A stretch of 64,000 bases of DNA, from assembly GCF_000969835.1 (NCBI RefSeq), contig NZ_KQ033913.1, forward strand, positions 2,041,480 through 2,105,479. Reading direction: 5' to 3'. Position 1 is the first letter of the stretch. Every line of letters starts with the position of its first letter. Of the stretch, positions 17,995-26,819 are shown piece after piece. The position numbers and the translations under genes are program-made. The notes below the pieces were generated by a model. It saw only the letters and a program-made list of their open reading frames with translations, did no database searches and was not told the DNA's origin. The stretch comes from Parabacteroides goldsteinii DSM 19448 = WAL 12034. Its GTDB lineage: Bacteria; Bacteroidota; Bacteroidia; Bacteroidales; Tannerellaceae.

Positions 17995-18088
17995 TACTTT
18001 TCCCTTGATGGAAAAGTAACAAAAGATCAAAGTAGCGAAATGGATGCAGCCTTGATCTTTTGCCTACTTTTCTATCAAGAGAAATGTA
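17995..18088. repeat. Short copy (94 bp) of a MITE-like inverted-repeat element
   Basis: The ends read TACTTTTCCCTTGATGG at 17995 and, on the other strand from 18088, TACATTTCTCTTGATAGA. Both are then followed inward by AAAAGTA, CAAAAGATCAA and related bases. The same ends bound a 450-bp element at 44908-45357. This copy keeps the terminal repeats and lacks the structured centre. It lies between the start of the carboxyltransferase gene and the 3' end of a SusD gene. Confidence 0.8.
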
Positions 18089-18092
18089 GGTC

Positions 18093-20012
18093 TCATTTCT
18101 GATTCCACCAAAGCGGTGTTGTCACTACGTCGGGGCCGCCCAACAGCTCTAAGGCTTTTTGGTATCCTTTCAGGTTATTGGTCTGGATATTGGCCGGATA
18201 ACGGTAGCGTTTTGGGTAGAAATCGAGGCGACATTCCTTGGCTGTTGCCATTGTCAGAGGAACCTGGTTCAATGGGTTGTAGTCTTTTTCTACAGCTTGG
18301 TTTTCAAAGAACGGGAGACCGAGGCGACGATGATCGCTCCATGCTTCTTCGGGTAACCAGGGTACCTGTGCGATATATTTCTGGGTAAGAATCTTTGTCA
18401 ATGCGTCGTTGTTGTAAGCACCGCCGCGGTAAATTGAATTCTTCGGGAAGTTATAGGTCATTGTCTTATTTTCCTTTGTATAAGGATCGACATAATTGAC
18501 GGTATAAGGCTTCGCTTCCGTTGTATGGGTGAAGCTGACGGAAGTACCTACCCGGTTATAATCCGTAGAGGACAGGTATTGAGAAACCTGGCTTTGCAGG
18601 CCATGATATTCGAAGCTGGCTGTGATGCCGCTTTCATAATTCGACTGGGCAGTGCCCGGTACCGTCCATCCTTTCAGAGCAGCTTCAGCTATCAGGAAAT
18701 AGCTTTCCCACGGGCCGAAGAAGACGCGCTTCTGCGTATTCATACGGTATTGTTTTGCCATGGAAGGATAGTTGTAGTTCTTACCGGTCAAGGCGCTGAC
18801 AAGGCCGGACAGGTTGTTCCATTCACCGGCTACCCAGGTACCCCAGGTATAACGCGGGTCGATCGTGAGCATCGGTTTGGAGTTATCGTTCGGGTCCATT
18901 AATTCAACGGGGTGCACTTCGCTGGCTGCACCGATATAGTCGGAATAAACCACACCGTCGTTCCAGCCTACTACGCTGAATAGTTTCGGTGCGCGGGGAT
19001 CTACATACTGCGGAATGGCATCAAAGTAGAATCCGGCACATGGATCGTTGGTATTCAACGGGAAATGCTTGTTCAGATAGAGTCCCATATAGGTGTGGGG
19101 ATCTTTCAGATGGCTCTTCAGGGAATCGGGAAGAGGAAATTCAATGCCTCCAAGTCCTTCGGCCAGGTTCTTGAAAGTCACAGACATAGGCTGTGCATTC
19201 CAGGTACGCGACATGACACCTGTCAGGTCGTTCCAACCATCTTTCTCCTGTACGCCTGCCAGATCATCCAGTGACGAGATAAAGGTTTTGCTTGCCGCAT
19301 CTTCAAATTCGGTCTTTGCCAGTTCGGGCGATACGGCCGAGATACGCATGGCATAACGCATACGCAGGGAGTTGGCATATTTCTTCCACTCATTGACATT
19401 TCCGGCATAGAAGGCATCCTCGCCTGCCATCGGCTCCATATTGATAGAAGGATCGAGAGAGGCTTCAGCTTCTTTCAACTCTTTGAGGATGAAACCATAG
19501 ATAGCTTCTACACTGTCGTATTCGCCGGGTACGCCGGTGAAAGCCGACAAAGCCGGGATAGGTCCGAAGCCGTCGGATACTTCAGCATTCAGATAAGCAC
19601 GCCAGATACGGGCCATCTGAACCACATTTTTATAATAAGGATATTGTTCGGCTTCGCCTGCCTCGATCTTCTTTTCTCCCAGTTCGATAGCCTGGGTAGC
19701 CTTATTGAGCCAGCCTACGGCATAGGAGTTGCTGAGGTAGAGGGTGATATAATCGTTATTGTCCGTACCGATCGTGAATCCGCTACCTCGGTTGAAGCGA
19801 GCGGCACGATTCCATTCGGCAATGAAGATACGTTCGGCAATCTCTGGATTCATCTGCGCCCCGATGATGGAGGCATTGAGAAACCATTCCGGCTTCACTT
19901 TGTCTTCGCCAACTTGGTTAGGGTCTTCATTTATCTCCTGAAAATCGTTACAGGAAGAGAACAAAGCCGCTAATGTGAACATGCCGGTAAGCAATATATT
20001 CTTTGTATTCAT
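18093..20012 (-). CDS. SusD-like outer-membrane lipoprotein
   Basis: The 639-residue protein has a lipoprotein signal ending in FSSC (Cys21), followed by NDFQEINEDPNQVG, the opening typical of the second SusD-like family (SusD/RagB nutrient-binding lipoproteins with helical TPR-type repeats). It would sit on the cell surface as the lid of the SusC channel encoded just upstream and bind the ligand. The gap to that SusC gene is 226 bp instead of the usual 10-25 bp and holds a 23-bp repeat array. No glycoside hydrolase is nearby, so the ligand cannot be guessed. Confidence 0.9.
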   Translation of the reverse strand: MNTKNILLTGMFTLAALFSSCNDFQEINEDPNQVGEDKVKPEWFLNASIIGAQMNPEIAERIFIAEWNRAARFNRGSGFTIGTDNNDYITLYLSNSYAVGWLNKATQAIELGEKKIEAGEAEQYPYYKNVVQMARIWRAYLNAEVSDGFGPIPALSAFTGVPGEYDSVEAIYGFILKELKEAEASLDPSINMEPMAGEDAFYAGNVNEWKKYANSLRMRYAMRISAVSPELAKTEFEDAASKTFISSLDDLAGVQEKDGWNDLTGVMSRTWNAQPMSVTFKNLAEGLGGIEFPLPDSLKSHLKDPHTYMGLYLNKHFPLNTNDPCAGFYFDAIPQYVDPRAPKLFSVVGWNDGVVYSDYIGAASEVHPVELMDPNDNSKPMLTIDPRYTWGTWVAGEWNNLSGLVSALTGKNYNYPSMAKQYRMNTQKRVFFGPWESYFLIAEAALKGWTVPGTAQSNYESGITASFEYHGLQSQVSQYLSSTDYNRVGTSVSFTHTTEAKPYTVNYVDPYTKENKTMTYNFPKNSIYRGGAYNNDALTKILTQKYIAQVPWLPEEAWSDHRRLGLPFFENQAVEKDYNPLNQVPLTMATAKECRLDFYPKRYRYPANIQTNNLKGYQKALELLGGPDVVTTPLWWNQK

Positions 20013-20108
20013 CTTATTTTGTTCTTAGTAGTTGATAATTGATATTTATGAATGATTATAATTAGATTTTAGCAGATGATATTTATTCGTAATTTTCAAT
20101 ATTGCTTG

Positions 20109-20216
20109 TTCCATGTATGCTACATTACCACTTCCATGTCTGCTACATTACCACTTCCGTGTCTGCTACATTACTTGTTCCATGTCTGCTACATTACTTA
20201 TTCCATTAGATGGAAC
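20109..20216. repeat. 23-bp tandem repeat array inside a SusC-SusD operon
   Basis: Four contiguous 23-bp units start at 20109, 20132, 20155 and 20178, each reading TTCC(A/G)TGT, then (A/C)TGCTACATTAC and three variable bases. A fifth, truncated unit at 20201 turns into TTCCATTAGATGGAA, a perfect small dyad. Within the units ATGT and ACAT can pair around five bases. The array sits between the SusC stop and the SusD start on the minus strand, so it would be transcribed as an intercistronic leader. Confidence 0.88.
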
Positions 20217-20238
20217 AAAATATATCTGCTATCTAATA

Positions 20239-23200
20239 CTAGAAACCAACTGTTACATTAAACGTAAATGAACGGCTTGTCGGAGCTGCCCCATTCTCGA
20301 ATCCGGTAGCATTCGTATTGGTTGCTGAAACAGATTCAGGGTCGATGCCCGGCAGGTTATAATGGATCATCCAGACGTTATTGCATGTCGCAGACAAACG
20401 CAGGCGCTGGAATGGAGTATTCTTTAGCATTGCTTTATTGAAATCATATCCTAACGTAATATTACGTAAACGGATATTCGTTGCATCGTATGTGTACATT
20501 TCTGGCAAGCCGTAATTACCGGTCGATCCGATACGTTCCCAATAATTCTGATGGGTGACGGGTACTTTATTTTCTGTATAGCCGTTGGGAGTCTGGACAA
20601 CCGAATTAGGGACAATGAAGTCCTGTCGTTCGCCGTTTACTACTGTCCCGGCCGCATTACCACGGGTGTACAGGTTGGAAGCGGTTGCCGAATAAAGATC
20701 GCCACCAATACGGAAGTCCACCAGGAAACTCAGGTTGAAGCCTTTGTATGAAAAGCTGTTCGTCCATCCCAGCATCCAGTCGGGACTCTGGTTGCCGACT
20801 TTCGATTTGCCGGTCGTGATCAATGGAAGTCCGTCTTCACCGACAATGATCTTGCCGTAGTTAGGATCATTCTTGTCTTCCACACGTTGGAAGGTTTGCC
20901 CGTAGATATCACCATAATAACTGCCTTGCACGGCTACGATCTGGATGGCATCTAGCGTTTTTATATCATAGAGGGTAACACCCGGATAGAGGTCGATGAT
21001 CTTGTTTCGGTTCAGGGAGAACTGTGCTGTCGAGTTCCAGCTTAGTCCTTTGGGATTGTCGAGAATTAAGCCGTTCAGAGAGATTTCAACGCCTTCATTC
21101 TGAATATTACCGGCATTTACCTTGCGGGAACTATAACCGGAGAAGGGGTCCATCGGAAGGTTGAGCAGCTGCCGGGTGGCATTGGTTTTATACCAGGCGG
21201 CATCCAGTCCGAGGCGGTTGTTGAAAAAGCGGATATCGAAACCGGCTTCCCATGATTTGATCAACTCGCTGCGTACGCTGGAATCGTAAAGTACGTTTCC
21301 GGGAGCGGCTGTCGTATTCCCGTTCTCATCCTTACCGACGGTGAAGTTATTGTATAACTGATACGGATCGAGGTCGTTACCGACTTCGGCATAGGAAGCT
21401 CTCACCTTGGCAAAGGTAAACCATTCAGGCATCTGTCCGCCCAGTTTAGGCACCATGTCGGAGATCACTCCGGACAGGCTGACCGAGGGATAGAAATAAG
21501 AACGGTTGGCTTTCGACATGGTAGACGACCAGTCGTTACGTGCCGTAATATCCAGGAACAGATAGCCGTCCCAGTTCAATTGCAACGATCCGTAAAGCGA
21601 ATTCATCTTCCGGCGGATCAGTTCAGAGGTTACCGTCGGTTTATTAATACCATTGTTCAGGGAGAAGAGGTTTGGCACGAGCAATTCACCGGCCGAGGCA
21701 TTCATCTTCGTTCGCCTCTGTATCATCAGGTTACCACCGAAAGTAACGAAACCACCCAGGCGGTCGATCAGGTTATCTTTATTGGCGGTAGCCAGGAAGC
21801 TGTAATTGTTTTCGTAAAATGTCTCGGAACCTTCGCTGTATAAACCGCTGGGGGTTGTATTACCTCCGGCATATACTTTTTCGTTCTTAGTCGTTGTATA
21901 ATAGTCTGTACCGCCTCTCAATTCGATATTGAACCAGTTGGTGGGAGCGTATTTCAATGCGATGTTACCCAGCAAACGGTTACGGGTATCGTTGTTCTGG
22001 CGGTATTTCGTCACCCAGTATGGGTTTTCCTGCGGGTTCTTCGAAGCGTCCCACCAGATCATGTTTCCATCTTCGTCCACACTATTCTTAAAGTCAGCCA
22101 CATTCAGCGAACGGGGCAGGTTGTAGATCGTGTTGAAAGCATTGGAAGGGTTGACACCCTGGATCGGGCGGTTGTGGGCATTCAGATTGATATAGTTCAC
22201 TTTGGCATCTACCTTCCACTTTTCGGCTTCGTCGAGGAAAGTGGTGGCACGCAAGGTGATATTCGTTTTGTTCAGCTTCGACTCCGGAGTAATACCTGCA
22301 TCATCCGAACGGTTGATGGAAGAAAAGACCGACGTCCCTTTTATATTCTGCTGGAAGCTGATACCTTCATTAAAAGAAGTACCGGTATTAAAGAAAGCAT
22401 CTATATTATCGTACGTCCTCAAAGGAACCTGGCGTCCCATCCAGTCGGTAACCGTCTGTCCTTCCGCCTTCGGTCCCCAGCTCAATCGTGACTGGTTATC
22501 GTAAGCACCGACCGATCCTTGTCCGAAACTGTTCTGCATATCCGGTTTCAGGAAAATCGACTCGGTTGTGATACCGGCATTGACCGTAATACCCAGCCCT
22601 TCATTCTTCTTTCCCGACTTGGTCGTAATAAGTATCACCCCGTTACCGGCCCTTGAACCGTATAAAGCCGCAGCCGAAGCACCTTTCAGCACAGTCATCG
22701 ACTCGATATCTTCGGGATTGATGTCGGAAAGACCGTTACCCATATCGGCACCGGAGTTACCCCATACATCATCGACCCCGCCTGTGAAGTTATCCATCGG
22801 CGTACCGTCTACAACGATCAATGGCTGGTTACTACCGGTCAGCGAGTTATTACCACGGAGCACAATCTTCGAAGACCCTCCCACTCCATTGCTGGAGCGT
22901 ACGATCTGTAAGCCGGAGACTTTACCCGACAAAGAGTTGGCCAGGTTAGGTTCGCGTGAAGAAAGCAGTTCGTCACCTTTTAGTTCCTGCATGGCGTAAC
23001 CCAGTGCTTTCTTGTCACGTTTCATACCTAAGGCAGTAACAACGACTTCGTCCAGTTTCTGAGCATCTTCTTCGAGTTTAACATTGAGAGCGGTTTGTCC
23101 GGTGTAAGGAATATCTTGTGTGGCAAAGCCAATGAAGGATATTTGGATAATGTCTCCCTTCTTTACACCTTCCAGCGTGAAATGGCCGTCCATATCGGTC

Positions 23201-23406
23201 ATCGTCCCGTTTGTGGTACCTTTAATTACAACAGAAGCCCCTGCGACGGGTCCGAACTCGTCTTCCACTGTTCCCGTAATCTTCGTATCCTGTTGGGAAA
23301 TGTCAATAGCAGGATTCCCGGTATTCGGATTGGCAACGGCGTTTCCGGTAAAGCCCAACGCGCCCGCCAGGAGAATCATGCTGACAGATTTGAATCTTTT
23401 CAACAT
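20239..23406 (-). CDS. SusC-like TonB-dependent outer-membrane transporter
   Basis: The 1055-residue protein has a signal peptide (about 1-25), a carboxypeptidase-regulatory-like N-terminal domain (about 42-112), a TonB-box segment LDEVVVTALG (about 118-127), a plug domain with IVLRGNNSLTGSNQPLIVVD and VLKGASAAALYGSRAGNGVI, and a long beta-barrel ending in a terminal Phe (FNVTVGF). It imports a ligand handed over by its SusD partner using TonB energy. The first ~127 residues are nearly identical to those of the two SusC proteins at 26820-30185 and 30882-34262, whereas the barrels differ. Confidence 0.95.
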   Translation of the reverse strand: MLKRFKSVSMILLAGALGFTGNAVANPNTGNPAIDISQQDTKITGTVEDEFGPVAGASVVIKGTTNGTMTDMDGHFTLEGVKKGDIIQISFIGFATQDIPYTGQTALNVKLEEDAQKLDEVVVTALGMKRDKKALGYAMQELKGDELLSSREPNLANSLSGKVSGLQIVRSSNGVGGSSKIVLRGNNSLTGSNQPLIVVDGTPMDNFTGGVDDVWGNSGADMGNGLSDINPEDIESMTVLKGASAAALYGSRAGNGVILITTKSGKKNEGLGITVNAGITTESIFLKPDMQNSFGQGSVGAYDNQSRLSWGPKAEGQTVTDWMGRQVPLRTYDNIDAFFNTGTSFNEGISFQQNIKGTSVFSSINRSDDAGITPESKLNKTNITLRATTFLDEAEKWKVDAKVNYINLNAHNRPIQGVNPSNAFNTIYNLPRSLNVADFKNSVDEDGNMIWWDASKNPQENPYWVTKYRQNNDTRNRLLGNIALKYAPTNWFNIELRGGTDYYTTTKNEKVYAGGNTTPSGLYSEGSETFYENNYSFLATANKDNLIDRLGGFVTFGGNLMIQRRTKMNASAGELLVPNLFSLNNGINKPTVTSELIRRKMNSLYGSLQLNWDGYLFLDITARNDWSSTMSKANRSYFYPSVSLSGVISDMVPKLGGQMPEWFTFAKVRASYAEVGNDLDPYQLYNNFTVGKDENGNTTAAPGNVLYDSSVRSELIKSWEAGFDIRFFNNRLGLDAAWYKTNATRQLLNLPMDPFSGYSSRKVNAGNIQNEGVEISLNGLILDNPKGLSWNSTAQFSLNRNKIIDLYPGVTLYDIKTLDAIQIVAVQGSYYGDIYGQTFQRVEDKNDPNYGKIIVGEDGLPLITTGKSKVGNQSPDWMLGWTNSFSYKGFNLSFLVDFRIGGDLYSATASNLYTRGNAAGTVVNGERQDFIVPNSVVQTPNGYTENKVPVTHQNYWERIGSTGNYGLPEMYTYDATNIRLRNITLGYDFNKAMLKNTPFQRLRLSATCNNVWMIHYNLPGIDPESVSATNTNATGFENGAAPTSRSFTFNVTVGF

Positions 23407-23628
23407 ACTGATGTTTTTTGTTTAATTTATTAGATCTATGCATTTGGCGTCAACCAATGTCATTTGGTAATATAAACAGAAAGAAACAAGAGTTGTTGCA
23501 AGATTAACATTGGGGAACAACGGGATTTGTTCCCTCTAAAAGCCTTCCCGACGAAAGGCATAAGCTATAAATCAAATGGAGGACAAAAACTCTTTTTTAT
23601 TTGTTTTTAAATCAGAACATAACTTTTT

Positions 23629-23677
23629 TTTATTTTTAATCACAAATACTTGTAATGGATTTGTGATTAAAAATAAA
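23629..23677 (-). terminator. Intrinsic terminator after the 223-residue secreted protein gene
   Basis: A perfect 19-bp inverted repeat (23629-23647 with 23659-23677, loop 11 nt) is followed on the minus strand by a T-rich run. It begins 17 bp after the stop of the gene at 23695 and separates that gene from the downstream SusC. The stem is A/T rich. Confidence 0.8.
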
Positions 23678-23694
23678 GAAGAAAAAACTTTTAC

Positions 23695-24366
23695 CTAAAT
23701 AGTCTGGCAAAGAACTATCAATTTAGCTACTTGCCATGGATCATCAAAACTAATGGATTGCTCTTTTACCAGTTGACGGATGACTTTCCGATGAGTGTCG
23801 GGATAGAGCTTCAAGAATGATTTAAGGTTGCTGAAAGAGACTTGCTGTCCATCCAGACAGGTCCGATAGGTATTTCTGTTGTCCTTTTTATATACACTGT
23901 TGTCCGGATTACTAATTCCCCTATTCCGCATCAATTCCATATCCACCGAAGCCTGCCCTCCTGCTTGAGAGACTACGCCCATCGCGCCACGTTTACCTTT
24001 ATAGTATAACTTTATTTTCCAATCGACCAGCAATGTTCCGTCTCCAACGGGAATACATTCAAAGAAACGGACACCTTCATGAGCCGGGACAAACTTCCGG
24101 TTTCCGATCCAGAGAGTATCAATGTTCGAAGTGTTATATATCATTTGATATTCATTACCGTCTTTGTAGTATAATTCTTGTTTTTCACAGTTGTAATTGA
24201 ATTGGGTTTCGATATAGCGTTTATCAGTCAATAATATTTTTCCTTTGGTAAACCGATCAAATAGAAAAACATCAGATGATATATTCAATGCTTCCTGCGC
24301 ACCCAAAATACAAGGAAATGCAAACAAGGCAAAGAGTTCTTTCAATAAAATATGTATTATCTTCAT
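23695..24366 (-). CDS. Secreted protein of unknown function, paralogue of the 36311-36982 product
   Basis: I do not recognise this 223-residue protein. It has an N-terminal signal peptide ending near LGAQ. It is clearly homologous along its whole length to the 223-residue product at 36311: FLFDRFTKGKI against FLFDDFMKAQI, IDTLWIGNRKFVP against IDTITVGRRKLVP, and GKRGAMGVVSQ against GSKGALGSVTQ. The C-terminal half has a short helical section ending in a Cys-containing segment. I use the ATG at 24366 because the longer frame begins at a TTG. Each paralogue lies beside a SusC/SusD pair. A periplasmic or surface accessory role is possible, but no known domain is visible. Confidence 0.75.
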   Translation of the reverse strand: MKIIHILLKELFALFAFPCILGAQEALNISSDVFLFDRFTKGKILLTDKRYIETQFNYNCEKQELYYKDGNEYQMIYNTSNIDTLWIGNRKFVPAHEGVRFFECIPVGDGTLLVDWKIKLYYKGKRGAMGVVSQAGGQASVDMELMRNRGISNPDNSVYKKDNRNTYRTCLDGQQVSFSNLKSFLKLYPDTHRKVIRQLVKEQSISFDDPWQVAKLIVLCQTI

Positions 24367-24416
24367 TGTATACAAAATAAAGCTATAATAGTTACCGATA
24401 CTTTAGAAACTTAAAA

Positions 24417-24459
24417 AAACAGGAACAGCTAATTCCATACCTGTTAGTCGTTCCTGTTT
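24417..24459 (-). terminator. Intrinsic terminator after the 134-residue secreted protein gene
   Basis: AAACAGGAAC (24417-24426) and GTTCCTGTTT (24450-24459) form a 10-bp stem with a 23-nt loop. On the minus strand the stem is followed by a run of seven T. It lies just after the stop at 24483. Confidence 0.85.
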
Positions 24460-24482
24460 GTGTCAATAAATATCAGAAGATG

Positions 24483-24887
24483 TTATCGAGTAATACCTCC
24501 ATCTGATCCATTTACTTCAATCCGATAATAGACTTCACGATCTACTTTAATTTTGTATTCCTTTGAGCCTACTTTTGAACCATAAGGAGCAGAATCCAAA
24601 AAGCTAGTCACCACAGATGTCCCATCATATACATACACCATATAAGCAATTTGCGATGGGTTTGGACGATTTCCTACATATTCCCAATGCACCTTATAAC
24701 TAAAATAAGGTCCACCTGCACCATAATCCATATGCATATCAGTCACCCAATAATTTACCCCATCTACATAATCTACTGCTACATTGACCTGTTCCATCGA
24801 TGCATTCACATTCTCTACTTCGGAAGCAAATATACTACTTGTACCGAATAAGCCTAAGAAGGCTCCTAAAATTAATAACTTTTTCAT
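24483..24887 (-). CDS. Small secreted protein of unknown function
   Basis: This 134-residue protein has a clear signal peptide (MKKLLILGAFLGLFGTSSIFA, about residues 1-21, then S-E-V) and a mature part of about 113 residues. The mature part is rich in Tyr, Gly, Val and aromatic residues, with alternating patterns that suggest a small beta-sandwich (YWVTDMHMDYGAGGPYFSY, YMVYVYDGTSVV, YYRIEVNGSDG). No Cys is present in the mature part and no family is recognised. It has its own terminator and sits between two SusC/SusD systems, so it may be a separate secreted binding protein. Confidence 0.7.
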   Translation of the reverse strand: MKKLLILGAFLGLFGTSSIFASEVENVNASMEQVNVAVDYVDGVNYWVTDMHMDYGAGGPYFSYKVHWEYVGNRPNPSQIAYMVYVYDGTSVVTSFLDSAPYGSKVGSKEYKIKVDREVYYRIEVNGSDGGITR

Positions 24888-24963
24888 GGCCCTTTACTTT
24901 TTTATTAGTACGCGTAAGTTAAATATTTACCTTGACATTTACAACCGTTTTTACTCTTTTAAT

Positions 24964-24996
24964 AAAAAAAGCGTCCCGAATAATCGGAACGCCTTT
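24964..24996 (-). terminator. Intrinsic terminator after the middle SusD gene
   Basis: GCGTCCCGA (24971-24979) pairs with TCGGAACGC (24984-24992) with one internal mismatch and a short loop. On the minus strand the stem runs into seven T. It ends the operon whose last gene stops at 25022. Confidence 0.8.
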
Positions 24997-25021
24997 CAAT
25001 AAGGGTTAAGTCACAACTTAT

Positions 25022-26803
25022 TTAGTTCATCGCATTACCATTATGGTTTTCAGCAGCCTTTGTACGGCCAGTCCACCAAACCGGATAGTCGTATGAATTC
25101 TTGTATGCAACCTTTTCAAAGTTTTCAGCATTTCCACTCAACTCACTCTTCGGATAATACAAACGTTCCATAAACACGATGTTCGGTGTAGCAACAAATG
25201 GTAGTTCACCATCCAAATCTTTCACTAAACGACGAGCCTCGTTGTAGATCTCATACGGATTCATGATATTCATGTGACAGAACTTCTGACCGAAGATGAA
25301 TTTCAACTTACCTTTATAATCCAAACCGGCAAACTTGTTGGCAGCGAATTCTTCGTAGTCTGCCAAGTGGTCTTGGATTTCAGACCAATTTGGAGCTTTT
25401 GCCTTTTCATATACATACAAAATACTTGGCAGTGAAGATTCGTTATAGGCCATACTATTATTGGTGTCATAATAGAACTTGGTAGATGCATAGATCGCTT
25501 TCTTGATACACTCTTTCGGATCGATATTGCCAAATTCACCCGGCCAACGAACAGCAGCTTCCGCCAAAATCAGATTCACTTCGGTAGAACCCATTACCGG
25601 AAACTTCATGTCGAAATTGAAATAAGTACGACGGTTATAGATTGCCGGAATACGTGTATCTTCCCAAATGCTATTTTCATAGTCGTCAAAGTGAAGCATA
25701 TCATAGATTTCATCTTCCGTATAATATTTCGGAAGAATCGTTTCTACCTCTTCCTGTCTCAATGGAATACCGATGTAACGTCCGTGAACATCTGGCTGGA
25801 ACATAGCATATACACGTGGGTCGAAGTCATGACGAGTGATACCGTTTTCATCGCCTGGTTGGTATTCATAGTTCATGATATCATGGATAATCGTGTAAGG
25901 AGCTCCACACTCATAACCACGTTCATCAATACCACGGAAGAAAGTTACCTCAAAGGCATGGGTCTTGTCCATCTCTTCGAAACCGATATCGTGAGAAGCC
26001 TCTGTTAACAAACGATCTTCAGCTACCAATTCCTTAATAGTGGCAACAGCTACATCCGGTTTTACGTGGCATAAACGCATGGCCATACGCAGACGGATTG
26101 AGTTAGCAAAACGAACCCAACGATCCAAATCACCATCACACAACAGGTCATTGGCAGCAAACTTAATCTTACTACCTTCAGTATCGAATTCAAAATTAGA
26201 CAAATCGGCAGCTGCCGTTTTCAGGCGTGCCATGATGTCATCGTAAATAAACTCCTGCGTATCATACTTCGGATAAAACTGTTCTTGATAAGCCCCCCCG
26301 GCTTCAGAATAAGGCATATCGTCATACAGGTCTGTAGCACGCTGAAATGCATAACATTGGATAATGTCGCAACAACGCATATAAACAGCGTTCTTTGCCT
26401 TGTCTTCGTCACTCATGGCATTGTAGAGCAATTTCATACCATTGATGTTACGGCTGTAATTGTTACAAGTCTGGTTAAACAAGAAGTTATTCAGATTATC
26501 ACCTGACCAGTCATTCCAAAGCTGAATAATGGTGTTATACTGCGAAATGTCTATATAAATCGGACTTACGGCAATACCCAACATCTTACCAAACGTACGC
26601 ATATAGTGGTAAGTTGCACCGTAATCATAACGGAACAAATGGCCCGGCGTTTGCGCACCGGCAAACAGCAGGGTGAAGTCTGCGTCTGTTTGCCTATCCG
26701 GATTATAGAATTTTTCTTCCAATGTGTCGGAACACGACATCATAGCCCCCGATGCCACTACACCCAAAGCTAAACCGGCAATATATTTTTTAATTGTCTT
26801 CAT
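25022..26803 (-). CDS. SusD-like outer-membrane lipoprotein
   Basis: The 593-residue protein has a lipoprotein signal with lipobox MMSC (Cys24) followed by SDTLEEKFYNPDRQTDADFT, and helical SusD-type repeats (for example DIIQCYAFQRATDLYDDMPYSEA, the segment expected to contact SusC). It is the surface ligand-binding partner of the SusC ending 16 bp upstream. Like the SusD at 18093 it belongs to the branch starting with short Asp/Asn-rich linkers, not the classical RagB/SusD branch. It is the last gene of its operon, shown by the terminator right after the stop. Confidence 0.9.
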   Translation of the reverse strand: MKTIKKYIAGLALGVVASGAMMSCSDTLEEKFYNPDRQTDADFTLLFAGAQTPGHLFRYDYGATYHYMRTFGKMLGIAVSPIYIDISQYNTIIQLWNDWSGDNLNNFLFNQTCNNYSRNINGMKLLYNAMSDEDKAKNAVYMRCCDIIQCYAFQRATDLYDDMPYSEAGGAYQEQFYPKYDTQEFIYDDIMARLKTAAADLSNFEFDTEGSKIKFAANDLLCDGDLDRWVRFANSIRLRMAMRLCHVKPDVAVATIKELVAEDRLLTEASHDIGFEEMDKTHAFEVTFFRGIDERGYECGAPYTIIHDIMNYEYQPGDENGITRHDFDPRVYAMFQPDVHGRYIGIPLRQEEVETILPKYYTEDEIYDMLHFDDYENSIWEDTRIPAIYNRRTYFNFDMKFPVMGSTEVNLILAEAAVRWPGEFGNIDPKECIKKAIYASTKFYYDTNNSMAYNESSLPSILYVYEKAKAPNWSEIQDHLADYEEFAANKFAGLDYKGKLKFIFGQKFCHMNIMNPYEIYNEARRLVKDLDGELPFVATPNIVFMERLYYPKSELSGNAENFEKVAYKNSYDYPVWWTGRTKAAENHNGNAMN

Positions 26804-26819
26804 GAATTATACGATTCTA

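Noticed and set aside
20076..20261. Short plus-strand frame across the 20109 repeat array
   Set aside because: The coding appearance comes from the 23-bp repeats and it is opposite to the SusC-SusD transcript.
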